Below the pieces are notes generated by a model that saw only the letters and a program-made list of their open reading frames with translations, made no database searches and was not told where the DNA came from. A stretch of DNA of 64,000 nt, taken from Hyalella azteca. Taxonomy: Eukaryota; Arthropoda; Malacostraca; Amphipoda; Hyalellidae. The stretch's first letter is position 1. The number at the start of each line of letters is the position of its first letter. Shown here piece after piece: positions 45,915-58,937 of the stretch. The position numbers were made by a program, and so were the translations under genes. The stretch spans positions 62,001 to 126,000 of the forward strand of contig NW_025944508.1 in NCBI RefSeq assembly GCF_000764305.2. Reading direction: 5' to 3'.

Positions 45915-46039
45915 CTCGTAGACCATCCAAAGCATATCCTGCAGTTACTCAACCGTAATCTGAGCAGACGCGTCGGGCGCTCATGTGGATAAAATCAATG
46001 GAATATTTACGCAAATACCTGCCTTCGGCTCCATCGACC

Positions 46040-46450
46040 TCAGCTTGTTTGCTCTCTTCTGACACTCTCTCTTACTTCACTCTCTCCTTCCTTTGCTTTT
46101 TCACTCTCTCTCTTACTTAACTCACTCATTCGTTTGCTGTCTCACTCTCAATTACTTCGCTCTCTCCTTCCTTTGCTCTCACACTCTCTCCTTCGTTTGC
46201 TTGCTCGCTCTCTCTCTCTTACTTCACTCTCTCCCTCCTTTGCTTTCTTACTCTCTCTCTTACTTCACTCTCTCCTTCGTTAGCTTGCTCACTCTCTCTC
46301 TCTCTTACTTCACTCTTTCCTTCGTTTAATCTCTCACTCTCTTACTTCGCTCTTTCCTTCGTTTGCTCTCTCACTCTCTCTTACTTCACTCTCCCCTTCG
46401 TTTGCTCTCTCACTCTCTCTTACTTCACTCTCTCCTTCGTTTGCTCTCTA
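46040..46450 (+). repeat. Polypyrimidine minisatellite
   Basis: About ten copies of a 30-38 base unit, 'cttacttcactctctccttc' plus 'gtttgctctctcactctct'. Almost entirely C and T on the plus strand. Confidence 0.9.
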
Positions 46451-46544
46451 GGCAACCTGCGCCTCTGATCAGACGACGACTACGATATCTGCAGGGGCAG
46501 CGCGATATACCGCGTCCAGAAGAGCGGGCAGAGAGAAGCGAGTT

Positions 46545-46920
46545 AGGTAGGGAAGTGAGGGAAGTCAGTTAAATGAAGGAAGTGAGAGAAATGAGGGTAG
46601 TGATGGAAGTAAGGGAAGTGAGAGAAATGAGGGTAGTGATGGAAGTAAGGGAAGTGAGAGAAATGAGGGTAGTGATGGAAGTAAGGGAAGTGAGGGCAGT
46701 GAGGGAAATGAGGGTACTGACGGAAGTGAGGGAAATGAGGGTACTGACGGAAGTGAGGGAAATGAGGGTAGTGTGGGAAGTTATGGCAATGAGGGTAGTG
46801 AGGGAAGTATAGGGAAGTTAGGGGAATGAGGGTAGGGAGGGAAGTGAGGGAAGTGAGGGAAATCAGGGAAGTGAGGGTAGTGAGGGGAATGAGGAGACTA
46901 AAGGGAGTGAGGGAAGTGAG
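46545..46920 (+). repeat. Polypurine minisatellite
   Basis: Units 'gggaagtgagggaaatgagg' with 'gtagtgatggaagtaa' variants, almost all A and G with scattered T. Several frames stay open because unit length is near a multiple of 3; one reads Gly-Ser-Glu-Asn repeats. I do not call a gene. Confidence 0.85.
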
Positions 46921-47876
46921 GGGTTACAAGGCACATCCCTGCTAGGGTCGATGCCGAAAGTCGATATGGCGGCGAGAGCAGCAGCAGCAGCCGAGAGAAC
47001 AACAACAATTTTGAAAAAAAACAGCAGCGAAAACAACAAGAATAACAGCAACAGTTTTCTCAGTTAGAGGCTTGCGCTAGCAGCTTTAGTTATCATTTAT
47101 GCATGTGCTTGTATTTTCAATAAAAACTCTGAGGCTATACTGAGACAATTTCTGATCTAAAATAAAAATCCTGCTAAAAGTTCACTGCGTCCGATTAATT
47201 TCTTCATTATGTGCTCAAATTGAAATTAAATAGAGTTTCTTTTCTGATGGAGGCTGAGAAATCGATTCCTGTCCCAATAAACTTGTTTTGGACAACAAAT
47301 CCTTTTTGAAAAAAATCGCAATCAACAGCGGGCTTCCCGCTAGACAAAATAATTATCTGCAAGGTTGCGTCGTAAGGACGGAGGATAAGGACTTGAATAA
47401 TTATCCACAGAATATCATTATTTCAAACAGTTTAATTAGCACCCATTAGAACTTCAATCTGAAAATTTTTCACGATTCAACTTCTAAATAATGGCCTTGC
47501 AGTTACATTATATTATTCATATCCAAGATTTTTTTTAATGTGATTAGCCTACAGTTAACCGGACAGAGAAGGTTATCGCTTGGACACATATATTCCAGTT
47601 TACAATGACTGGTCAGGGTGGAGCTACAGGTTCACTGTATATATAGTACATGTGTAGATTATTCATGTATATACATATACATTATACGGCACTAAATCAA
47701 TTGTTAATTCACCCCATGACTCCACAAGAATATGTATATATGCAATTAAATATATTTATAATTCTTTATATTCAATTTCATTAAAAGTAGGTAACATAAT
47801 TGATAAAGTATTGAAAAAGGTAACACAAATGTATATGGGTGCCGGAATGTAGTTATCTGAACGTGCAAATTTTTTT

Positions 47877-48096
47877 GCCTATATGAGCAAATCTAGTTGC
47901 CTATATGAGCGAATGTAGTTGCCTAGATGAGTGAATGTAGTTGCCTAGATGAGCGAATGTAGTTGCCTAGATGTGCGAATGTAGTTGCCTATGTGAGCGA
48001 ATGTAGTTGCCTAGATGAGCGAATGTAGTTGCCTAGATGAGAGAATGGAGTTGCCTATGTGAGCGAATGTAGTTGCCTATATGAGCGAATGTTGCC
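47877..48096. repeat. 22-bp minisatellite
   Basis: About ten copies of 'gaatgtagttgcctagatga' plus 'gc', with 'tatatgag' and 'tatgtgag' variants. Confidence 0.9.
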
Positions 48097-50767
48097 TATG
48101 CAATTTGTAGGCTCAAAAATTGAATTTCAACCCGATCTAGGCCGTTAAAATTGAGCGTAGACTATACACGGTAAAGTTTTCATCGTTAATTCAATAATAG
48201 TTTACGACACTTTTCAATGGACGATCTATTTAATGAGTAAAATTTTATTATTCGGAAATTACTGTTAATAAACAAATGTCATTACACACGTTCTTTTGCC
48301 CTCTCACCGCTTATCGGTCTCTATCATCCTTAACATCTATTATGTACGGGAACTCTGATATTAATATTAGTAGAGTACAAATATATTAACGGAATTAGAG
48401 TCATTGGATGATTATTATCATTACATTTATTGTTTCAACAACATCTAGTGCACTACCAATTCTAGTGCATCATCCTATACATCAACTTCAGGTCAACAAA
48501 CGAACAAGAAAAATACGTTGCAATTTATAAAATGGATAGATTTTCATTTTATTTTAGGTGACAGGAAGATTTTATTTCGTATCCTCAACAAGGTTGAGGT
48601 TCAACATAAAATTTATTTAATGTCGGTTGTTGAAAAAAGACATTTAGCCTTCTCTCTTTCCTAAGCGAGACAACACAGATTCTCATTTTCAATATAATTC
48701 CTTATAAATAATTTAAATTTTAGTACAAATTTAAAATCATATAATCTTTTTATGTTACAAAATTATAATTAATCTCTTATTAAACATATCAATGATAGGC
48801 AAACAACTAGGTACCACGGCATCCAACATTAATTCATTAATTCATTAATTCAATGCAGTCAAACATTCATACACAACCGATATACATATTACACATACAG
48901 TGCATTACAGATATCACGGTGTACGACGAACATATTGACTAAGACAGCCTCTCTCCTTCATAAACTTATTTCTCATCGACTAAATCAATGTTAATCTGAG
49001 CATACTTCAATATTGTTCACTAAGAACAGAGCTATTTTATATTGCTAACTATTAGATTGTTTTAGGCAAGAAGATGCTGAGTCTCATGCAAAATGGCGAT
49101 GATCTAAATGATCTGATAATGAAACGAGGTTTCAAATACCTTTAAATGAAACCAAACAAGACCATTTAATCGTAAAGCCAAAATAGAAAAGAAAATTTTC
49201 ATGCAATCCTAAACCCAAAACAAGAGCTGCAATGCAATCCAAAAATCAAAACTAGAACTTTATTTTCATTTTAAAGTTAGTAAAAGAACTGCCATGCCAT
49301 CTTTAAGTGTAAACAAGAACTATCGTTGTGCTTATAGTATCATGGATCCATAATTTAAATTGTGTTCCATCTAAAAGTTTTACAAGCAAATGTAGTATCT
49401 TCACGTCGATGCAGTTCTAAAAGAAACTGTCATTAGGTACTAACATCAAAACAAACTTTCTTCTACTGATTCAATTATAAACTCTAAGATCAACTCTGAG
49501 CATTTACGTTAAATCGACTATCATCATAGTCAGTTTCATCATCACCATCATCATATGCATGAATATGGTGGGATACAAAAAGGCAACACACATCATTTGA
49601 CTTAACCACTTCACTTAAAAAATTATTATCGCATATTGAACCTTTTGCTGAAGAAATAATAATATTAGCGTAACTAATTTAAAAGATAACAATTCAATCG
49701 GTATTTAAATTAGCGAGCGCAATGTTATTGAGTTTGCTCACAAGTAATAAAAAATAGTTGCTTATCAAAAACTAATAAAAAACTAGTGAAGAGCACATAT
49801 ACGGATAGTTTTTTTTTTTACACAACTAAACTATAATGATATGTAACTAACTTCACACGTTTAGTAAATAAAAAATTATAGATAGATATTTAAATGTAGT
49901 GAAGCATAAACTAATAAATTTCACCTACTTACACAAATTTATTTGTCACTTTATTTTTATCTTCTTCTTTCCATCATCGCCTTTCTATCATTTAAAGTTA
50001 TCCTTTATATATATATTTATTATTGAAATTTATAAATACTTTATACCAGTAAATTTATATTTAAGGTATTAAATACGGAAAGAAACTCAATTTAATTCGT
50101 CGAAAAACTCGAGTTTTTAACTCGACTTTTCTGGTTCAACGATTTCAAAATGAGTATACATGCAATTTTTATTTTAATTAGCGCTGAATTCAACGGCAAG
50201 TCAACGTCCCTTTGTGCTTTCTCCAAAACAGCTGTGAAGGAACTTGACTTAAAACTTAAAACGGCCTTTGAACAGCCAACTCTATAAAAAACCATGGGAA
50301 ACTCAATGAAAAAAAAAATAAAAAAAAAAAACAGCATACTTTACATGACGAACTTAAAATTTTCAGACCCTCTCTCATGTAGAGAGGCTACAACGAACAA
50401 TATAATGTTTCATTATGTTTCAAAAGAGTCACGCAAGTTTTGGAATGCATGCATTACTATATTTTGAAACTGTACGCTTAGTGAATCTTACGATACCTAG
50501 AAGTATTTCAAGAAATTGAAATAGATATTCTGAGCATATCAATCACGTACGAACCTCAACAGGCTTTCAATTAATTCTTATACACAAATGTGTGAGATTT
50601 TATCTTTTGTATCTACGAATGCAGAATAAAAAAGTAAACTGGGGGATTTCATTTCAGTCAAAATACAATTCAATTCGAAGGACATGATGCATAATCATCA
50701 TTGCAAGACATATAATTAAATAATCAATGTTACCTGGTGCTGCAATACTTGAATTATATCAACATTA

Positions 50768-51148
50768 TTACCAGTCTCGGAAACGAACTTTCTTTTTATG
50801 CTTTTTTGCTGGTTTCGTAGCTCTGCTAGCAGGCAGCAAACTCTTCGACGCACCTCTTTCTCCATCATCATTTGAATGGAGAAATGATCGATTATATTTA
50901 AGATCAGAGTTGAGCTTCATACCTCGATCATTCTCGGAATATATAGAATAAACCTTGGGGTTTATTGTGAAGCATTGCTCATCATTGTCATCTGTATCAT
51001 GAGAGAACGAAGTGGCTCCCGCCCCTTGTTCTGGGGACAATAATCTCATTTCTAGGTCGTCAAAACGGCACCCGCTCTTCTTCTTACGACTGAAGACCTC
51101 CCCCAAGAAATGGCTCCGTGACACTCCCCTCTCCTCCCCCATCATCAA
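50768..51148 (-). other. 126-codon frame overlapping the end of the LAPTM-like gene
   Basis: Overlaps the last coding exon (51296-51084) in another frame and runs on through its 3' UTR. It is charged and looks protein-like (SRKKKSGCRFDDLEMRLL, SHDTDDNDEQCF, PAKKHKKKVRFRDW). It could be an alternative C-terminus reached by a different splice or masked by a one-base error, or chance. No start context supports it as a separate gene. Confidence 0.3.
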
Positions 51149-54100
51149 TATGGCCGTTGTGGGGCAGCAGTCGCACTGAGGAGATGTTGTTGTCCAATAA
51201 GTCGGACTGCGGACTGAGCTTCACCACCACCAATCCGGGCTGCGGACTGAACGTGTTCTGCGCCGCACTCGCCCGTGTCTCTTCCGTGCCGATCAACTGC
51301 GCACACAAAATACAAGGCACTTTATTGTAGGCTTTGATGATGTAACGGCAGACTGCGGTAAAATATTACGTTCTTCATTTCAAGGTTCGATTATGTGACG
51401 GCAAAATATTGTGCACTCTATTTCAGACTTGCACGTTGAAACTATATTATAAAATATTATCTTTTAGGGTTATTATTTGCACTTAATTATTGAGTTACTG
51501 GTGATAAATTCAAACATTGATAACTGAGCGCAATATATAACAAGTCATGAAGTAAAAATATATCCGTTATTCCTGACAAACAATTATCGACTCTTGTCCT
51601 TAATTAGCGACTGAAAATTTCATACTGGTTAATTCAAATCTGGAAATTCAAGAGAGCTCAATATTTCAAAGATTCCAGTAAATCTTTGAAAGATGAAAAG
51701 ATGAAAAACTAAAACTAAAGTTCCTCGAAACGGGATCAGAAAATTAGAATTAAAATTACCCGATATAAAAATAAAACTCACGTAACTCGATTTGATAAAA
51801 GGAGTCGGAAAATTAATGCTGGAGTTACTCGATTTGACAAAAAAGAGTCGGAAAATTAAAACTAAATTAAGTCGATTTGATAAAAAGGAGTCGGAAATTA
51901 AAACTATATACGGGATCGAATAAAATAATAAACTGACGACTTTCTCGTAGTAGGAGTCTACGACGACGATGCAGTAGAGCGTTACGAAGCAGACAACGTA
52001 GGAGGAGATGTCTGCTGCGCCGCTGTAAACTCCGTCCAGCAGACCTACGACCAGAGCGAGGATGTTGTAGCCAACCGTGTAGAAGAACCAGATCGATAAC
52101 AACTGCGACACGCCCTGCATCGAATAAGATAACGACGGAATTTTAGATAAAGGGCTTACGAACCAGGTTAGATAGCAACTATGACACGCCCTGCATAATA
52201 TAAGATAGCAATATAATTTTAGATAAAGGGATTAGGAACCAGAATAGATAACAACTGCGATACGCCATGCATCGAATAAGATAACAATATAATTTTATAT
52301 AAAGGGCTTAGGAACCAGGTTAGATAACAACTGCGATACGCCCTGTATCGAATAAGATAACGATGGAATTTTAGAAAAAGGGCTTAAGAACCGAAATAGA
52401 TAACAACTATGACACGCCCTGCATCGAGAAAGATAAAAATGTAATTGTAGCCAAGTGGCTTGAGAAGGAAATGGATTACAACTGCGACAATCCCCCCAGC
52501 CTTCTAAAGATTATTCGAGAAGCAAAATAACTTTTTTTTCAATTGGTGCTTGAATGGACTACTAATGACAATATACGCCACATTTCTAGATTCATTTGAG
52601 CCAGAATACTGTACCTTCTGTTCCGAATAATTTCTGCGACATATTTATAATCTTCTCCCCGTATAAATTTGTACTAGAATTATCGTCTGTATTAGCATAA
52701 TTATATTTGTAAAATTATTTTCATGAATTACCATCTCTCAGGATTTATTTATACCTCGGGGAAATATTATTAAGATAAGATATATTGTGAACATAACATA
52801 TTGTTAACATAGCATAATGTTAACATAGCATATTGTGAACATAACATATTGTTAATATAACATATTGTTAACATAACACATTGTTAACATAACATATTTT
52901 TAAAACAGATATTGCTAACATAACATATTGTCAACATAACACATTGTGATCATAGCATATTTTTAAAACAGATATTGCTAACATAACATATTGTCAACAT
53001 AACACATTGTGATCATAGCATATTGTCAACATAACACATTGTGATCATAGCATATTGTCAACATAACACATTGTGATCATAGCATATTGTCAACATAACA
53101 CATTGTGATCATAGCATATTGTCAACATAACTGTGATCATAGCATATTGTCAACATAACGCATTGTGGTCATAGCATATTGTCAACATAACATATTGTAC
53201 AACATAGTATATTGTTAAGATAATTTATAAGCAATTTTTCACCTTGCGCACGCCAATCATGAGGATGCCGCCCACGATGCCGTACAGGAAGGAGGCCACC
53301 ACCATGCAGCACAGCATTGACGGCACTGACACACACAACCATTTATTATTATCATTAATATAATTATTATTGTTGTATTTCTAGTTTATTTATATTATAT
53401 AATATTTCCGCCTGGGGGTATAATAATTTCCTTTCTGGAAACGAGCGGTTGGCAGTTTTTAAAGTTGATTGCAATTGTTAAGTAGCCGCCCACATTGTTT
53501 CCTATAATTTGAATGTAGAATTCGCAATGAATACTTATGAATACCAAATTCTTTAACGTCGTTTAAAAAGATAAAATTCAAGTGCACTCTTCAAATGCTT
53601 CTGATTCCTCTCTTTTGAATAGTTATCGAAATTATGATCAAATTTTTTAAGGATTAAGTTATTCCAAAATAACCAGTTCATAAATTTATTTTGAGGTTTT
53701 TAAAATTAAAAATATTCAGCCCTCTGCGTCAATTCGCTGAAATAACTCTATATGGTGATGGGTAAATATATACTGGTATTACAACATTTAAATTTGAAAT
53801 TTCTAAGTGAAATAAGTACAAGCAATGGGTATAGTTAATACAGATTGAAATGAAAAATAGGATTAAAATTACGATAAGATGAAGTAATATATCTGCATCC
53901 AATATACATATAAAGTATATTATATATAATATATACGCATATAAAGGTGATTAATGAGTCAAAACCCACCTGGTGCAACGCATTTAGTCCCGCCAACCAC
54001 AGTGAGGTTCGAGAAAGGTTTCAACGTCGCGTTAATGGAATCCAAATCCACTTCCTCGTGTCCAACATCCTTGATGTGTGACCTGTGGTGTGACTTGTTC

Positions 54101-55147
54101 GATACGATCAGGTGGACGAACCCAAAGGGACATATTTTCGATGAAAATGAATACGAAGCTCCGTCTGCGAGATCAGTTTCATTTTCAGCCGAGAAGATGG
54201 TATCGTTGGGGAAGGCTGAAGACTCATCGTCTCCACCTCCTCCCGTAGTGTAGGAGTTGGAGTTGTAAGCGAGGTAGAGGATCAGCGAGAATATCGTGGT
54301 CTGGCAAACGCTAACGGCCTGGAAGAATTACCCAAACATTCATGTGTTAATGACATTAATGGAGTTTATTATGAATTATTTTATTATTTGAATCAGCTAT
54401 GAATGCAGAGCATTTACATTTTCTATGATACAAATGATATGGAAAATCACTGGCAGTGAATCCTCGTCCGAGTCATATGAATCATTGCAGTGGATAAGTC
54501 TACGGTAAATCAAGCGAACATTTAAGTTACTCCTGAAACAAAGTACTGCACAAAATCTACGGCATATTGTCGGCACAAAATTTATTATTAATTTTTCCGT
54601 TCACATATTAGGGCCCAAAAACCTATAGATATGAGACTGTATGAGATGATGAGAAGATTATAAGTAGTATATACAAATGAAAACAAGCAGCAGTGGTGTT
54701 ATGAACTGGCACTTCGAAAAAGTGCTGACTGCTCGAACATTGCGTAAACACTTTATATTGAACATTATACACTGGACAAAATTATTTGAACTAACCTTGG
54801 AAAAACGATTAAGAGATTTTCACAAAAACGTGCGAAGAATCATACTGAGCTAACACTGATGAACGCGGTCAAAATATGTTTCCATTAGAAAAATAGCATC
54901 ATATAAGTTGAGACCCGTTAAAAATAAATCTCAAGTACATGCTTAAAAATAGTATTAGCCAATTTGATTTTTAATTCGAATTTATTTGTTTCAGTTCAGC
55001 ACGAAATAAACATATAAGGCCCGCGTAAAATTTCAACATTTTCCCTTTAGAAAAATTTTCCATTTCACTTACGATGGTGACGAACGCTGATATGATGCAG
55101 CCATTATAAAGGCTGATGCAGAGGCAACACTTCGAGACTTCACACAT
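51084..55147 (-). CDS. Four-TM glycoprotein, LAPTM-like (5 exons)
   Basis: Exons (minus): 55147-55073, 54318-53970, 53325-53243, 52114-51938, 51296-51084; 298 aa with all phases matching. It starts MCEVSKCCLCISLYNGC, a Cys-rich juxtamembrane motif. TM1 spans exons 1-2 (IISAFVTIAVSV to LILYLAY). A luminal loop of about 95 residues has NDT, NET, NAT and NLT glycosylation sites. TM2 is LCCMVVASFLYGIVGGILMI, TM3 SIWFFYTVGYNILALVVGLL, TM4 YVVCFVTLYCIVVV, followed by a cytoplasmic tail of about 75 residues ending EPFLGGGLQS. Topology and the N-terminal cysteines resemble lysosome-associated LAPTM4/5-type proteins, but the loop is longer than in those, so the family call is tentative. The exon at 51084-51296 overlaps another coding-like frame. 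Confidence 0.75.
51665..51930 (-). repeat. Tandem repeat just inside intron 4 of the LAPTM-like gene
   Basis: Four diverged copies of a unit of about 48 bases containing (gene strand) 'tttccgactcctttttatc' and 'aaatcgagtta'. It starts within about 40 bases of the exon 4 donor. A faint likeness to the exon end 'gactcctactacgag' exists but is too weak to claim. Confidence 0.6.
52085..52500 (-). repeat. About five copies of the exon 4 acceptor edge, 79-bp unit
   Basis: On the gene strand exon 4 starts at 52114 after 'ttatcttattcgatgcag' and reads 'ggcgtgtcgcagttgttatc'. The same intron end plus about 30 exon bases recurs upstream every 75-80 bases (near 52193, 52271, 52350, 52429), for example 'cttatattatgcag' + 'ggcgtgtcatagttgctatc' and 'ttattcgatacag' + 'ggcgtatcgcagttgttatc'. 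One copy has lost the AG (gcatgg). Confidence 0.9.
52776..53220. repeat. AT-rich minisatellite in intron 3 of the LAPTM-like gene
   Basis: Nested repeats: 'aacataacatattgttaac' (about 16 bases) grading into a 32-base unit 'cacattgtgatcatagcata' plus 'ttgtcaacataa'. It starts close to the exon 3 donor but does not contain exon sequence. Confidence 0.88.
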
Positions 55148-58100
55148 TTTTAATTATTTGTACACATGCAATACCATGTAAATTCGCTTACACCAGCGAT
55201 GCTCTGCAACCTTTTCTACACTTGTAATACCACGTAAACTTTTCTACACTTGTAATGTCATGTAAATTTTTCTACACTTGCAATGCCATGTAAACTTTAT
55301 TACACATCATGTGATAAAATTTTCATGTAAATTAATGTAAATTTGTTCACATTTGCAATATCATGTTAACTTTTACACCTGCAATATTTTGTACAATTTT
55401 AACACTTGAAATATCATGCAAACTATAATGACATGGAATAACGCTGTGCTCTCGATGCTCAATCTCGACGTATAAAACACAAGGTTGAGTGATTATTCAG
55501 GTATATCATATTTGAATGCATAAACAAATATGCTTTCAAGTCACTTCAGAACTGAAAAATGAAAAGTATTATTATTTATTTATTTAATAAGTTTACCGAC
55601 ATTAGTAAAACATATATATATCGATTTATTTGCCTAATAACTATTGTTATATCAATAGAGTGAAGCGTATTTTATTATATCGTTTAAAACTTCCTTGCTG
55701 TTATTTGATTGTCAAATGCAGGGAAATATTTGTTACTAGGAATGATTTAGAATTTAATATTCCCGAGAAGGTTTTCGAATGACAGAAAAATCTTAACTTA
55801 ACGTGTTAATACATTTAAACTGATAAATATTGACACTCAATAACTCGCAGAGATAAAGCTGAGTTTAGTCAAGTGTTGTGGTAAGTTATAAATATGTAAT
55901 CAGCCTATACAGATATAATTACTAGGAAGTTTACGAGGATTAAACCCAATATTATTAGATGAATTTGCCAGTTTAAAGCACGAAACCCATTTAGTCGTAT
56001 CTCCTACCACTGGCAAGTTTACCGAAAAACGAAACCCATTATCAGTCATATTTGCCAGCAAATCTGGCAAAATAATTACCCTATTGATTCAAACGTAAGT
56101 ACAAATTCATCTTAAAATTGTTTAAACCCTTCAACAATTATTATCGATTCTAATTACAAATTTTATAACAGCTGGACCGAGACGCAGTAGAACTGCAGCA
56201 TCTGGGAGGAGGCTGCAGTACCTACTTGACACTTCATTCATCTCACACGCCCCTAAATCGAAAATTAAATTTATAACTAACATCACCATGAAGGAACATT
56301 TCGAGGTATTTTACCTACACTAAACTGTATAGATTTTTAAAAGAATGCACCATACAACTTTTAATACATTCAAACGAAGTGAAAATTTTCGACGCTGCAT
56401 TCCTCAAGAGAAGAGACTACCACTTCCTGCCAACGCTCGAACGGCACTGATCCTGGAAAATGCCAAAACTCTTGCATTTGTTCCCATTGCCCTAATACCC
56501 ATTGTTCCCATTCATCACAAAAATTACGAAAATTATCAAGATTTTAACATTTTCTAAGCACCTAGTAACTTTACTGAATTAAAAATTTATAAAATGTATT
56601 TGAAATTGAGTTTCGTTTCACTTCATTTCGAGGTTTCTTGAAACAATCTAGTCGATTCCAGACGTATGGGCACCACTCAAAAATCTACGCATACAATGAA
56701 TAAGCTTTATAATCTATAATAATATATAATGGTTGTGTGTTTAGTTGTCTAGCCTTATTCTGAAGCGTTGTACGAAGAGTTGAATAAATTGGGAGAAGAT
56801 GAACAGTGGCCCCCATTTTTTTTTTTACAAACAATCTCCGACTTTGATCTCCATGACAAGATCATTTTTCGGCCTAATTTATTCGTGTATTGAACGCTTT
56901 CAATTTGGCTATTTTTGCTTGATTTGGAAATCTTAACATTGAAAAAACTTAACTCATTGAGTATTTTCCGGGTAGTACAAAGATGGCAAAGGTACGCTCA
57001 TATACGTATGCGAAGTAAGGTGTAGAGAGCAACAGAGCCTTAACAGCGCGTAACAGAGTGTAGGCCTTATAAAATTTTTAAATTAACTCCAAAGATTCTT
57101 TTATTTAAGATTTTTTGCAGTCGTTTTAATCCGCAAGCAATTTCCTAACTAGTTGTTGAATATTATTTTAGAATCTACCCACTTGGAGACTACGCCTCAC
57201 AAATCTTCAACATTGTGCTAATAGGCAATGGTGCACACGTTATTTACCATGAATTGCTGGGACTTATATAATTACTTTTAGTAGCATAAAATTAAGCAAT
57301 TAGGATGAAGTTAAAACATTCATTAAGATAGATCACTTATAGTGTAGGATATTGAATAAACTAAAGTAGAGGTCAAAGAAAATTCGGCCTCTGACTTTAA
57401 CTGATTTCTCAGCACTTTGCTAGAATTGAGTGTTTGAATACAAGAGCTACAATGAATAGAATTACAATTTTGTTCAAGGACATAAATTCGTGTTGTGATT
57501 GTTTCTTCTTATATATAACATCTGTTGAATTCACACAAACGATGATAAGGCCATTACATTTGTGACGTAAGAACGTTCCTAAGTTCAGTTACGGGAGCTG
57601 TCAATTTGACTGCTCAATTAATTAACGAAATCAATACGAGATTCGTTTTCTGTGGCCCGGAATAAGAAAAGAAAATGTATTTACGGAGGGATACTAGTGT
57701 GCGGTATTTTTGTTTTGTCACTCTGACAGTCTGACTACTCGATTTTTCATGCATGTATAATTTTTGTTAATGCTTATTACTTTTAAAAATAATTAAATTC
57801 GCTCACATTTTTGGCGAGGAACTAGTAAATAAAAATGCATGATATAACCAATATATAATAGACAAGAAAAGAGATAAAATAAGAGAGAGCCTCGAAAGAG
57901 TCAACGAATGTCTCGGTGGGTGAAAGATTGATTATCAATTCATTAATTAGCCCACACATTACAAAATAGCTCAGAAGGAGATAAAAAAGTGATGAATTAG
58001 ACCCACGCAACCCTGACTTTATTTGAAAAAAGAATAGAAATCAAAAACAATTTCTGGAATTTAAATTTTTTATTTTAGAGTCTGAAAGAAGTAAAATGGA

Positions 58101-58937
58101 ATGCAGTACGCTATTATCATTCGCAAAATTTACCTTTAAATGATGTAATTAAATTGAAACGGCACTCCTTGCGATTAAGCACTAATACTTAATTAGTTTT
58201 TGATCCTTAAATGTATCTATACTAAGTATCAGGAAAACATCAATCATAATTAAACATTCATTGCTGTGATGACTTGGAAACGAATTTTGCGCTCGGGAAA
58301 CTATAGGAAGCAGTTTTGTAATGAATTTATTTATAAATTAAGCCCGAAAATAATACCAAAAAGTCAATAAGATAACTAAGACCCTTCACCTTTCAGTATC
58401 GAAATAATATACCTCATCAATATTTCATTCCATGTCGGCACTACTATTAAATGTTGCTTTTACAACATTTTTATTGTAATATAAATATTAATTCATCTTC
58501 AACCCGTGATTAATCTAAACCAGAAGTTCAAAAGCAAAGAAAACTCCACAGCATATCTCTATTGAAAACGTTTTGGAGTCCCTGGCTCCATCGTCAGTTT
58601 TGATGAATCTAAAACACAAATAAAATCAGAAGTTAATAAAGTTTGGATTAATGAGAAAAAAATCAGAAATTAAAAACCTAAATTTACAGGCAAAAGGCAG
58701 AGTAATAAAGTAAATACCTATCTATCTATTCACAATTTCAAAGGGATAAGAACTAAAGGTTGCATTTAAACTAGGCCTCTTTTTAAAAATATTCAAGGAT
58801 TCCAAAATACGCAGATCGGATGCAACAGAAGTAGAAGCTAAAACCTTCAAGTCAGTGTCGGACCGGACCATAAAACGTTGCACTGTTCGGCGTGAGTGCG
58901 CACAGCCAAATGAGGAGAGCGCGATAGTAACTGCCCA
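55148..58937. other. AT-rich stretch upstream of the LAPTM-like gene
   Basis: Contains a degenerate tandem repeat at about 55190-55400 ('cttttctacacttgtaatac' type). Otherwise I see no gene; the promoter of the LAPTM-like gene should be near 55150-55400 but no clear element stands out. Confidence 0.55.

Larger units (their letters stand above)
39648..51083. other. 11-kb region without a supported host gene
   Basis: AT-rich DNA with minisatellites (42205-42480, 44598-44985, 46040-46920, 47877-48096), a dispersed repeat, a tRNA-like piece, adapters, a bacterial fragment and the gap. At 46940-47066 an Ala/Asn/Ser-rich open frame (MPKVDMAARAAAAAERTTT) could be an exon end, but nothing fixes it. 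Confidence 0.55.

Noticed and set aside
46573..46812. REV/MRVV repeat protein frame
   Set aside because: A product of the polypurine minisatellite; several frames are open at once.
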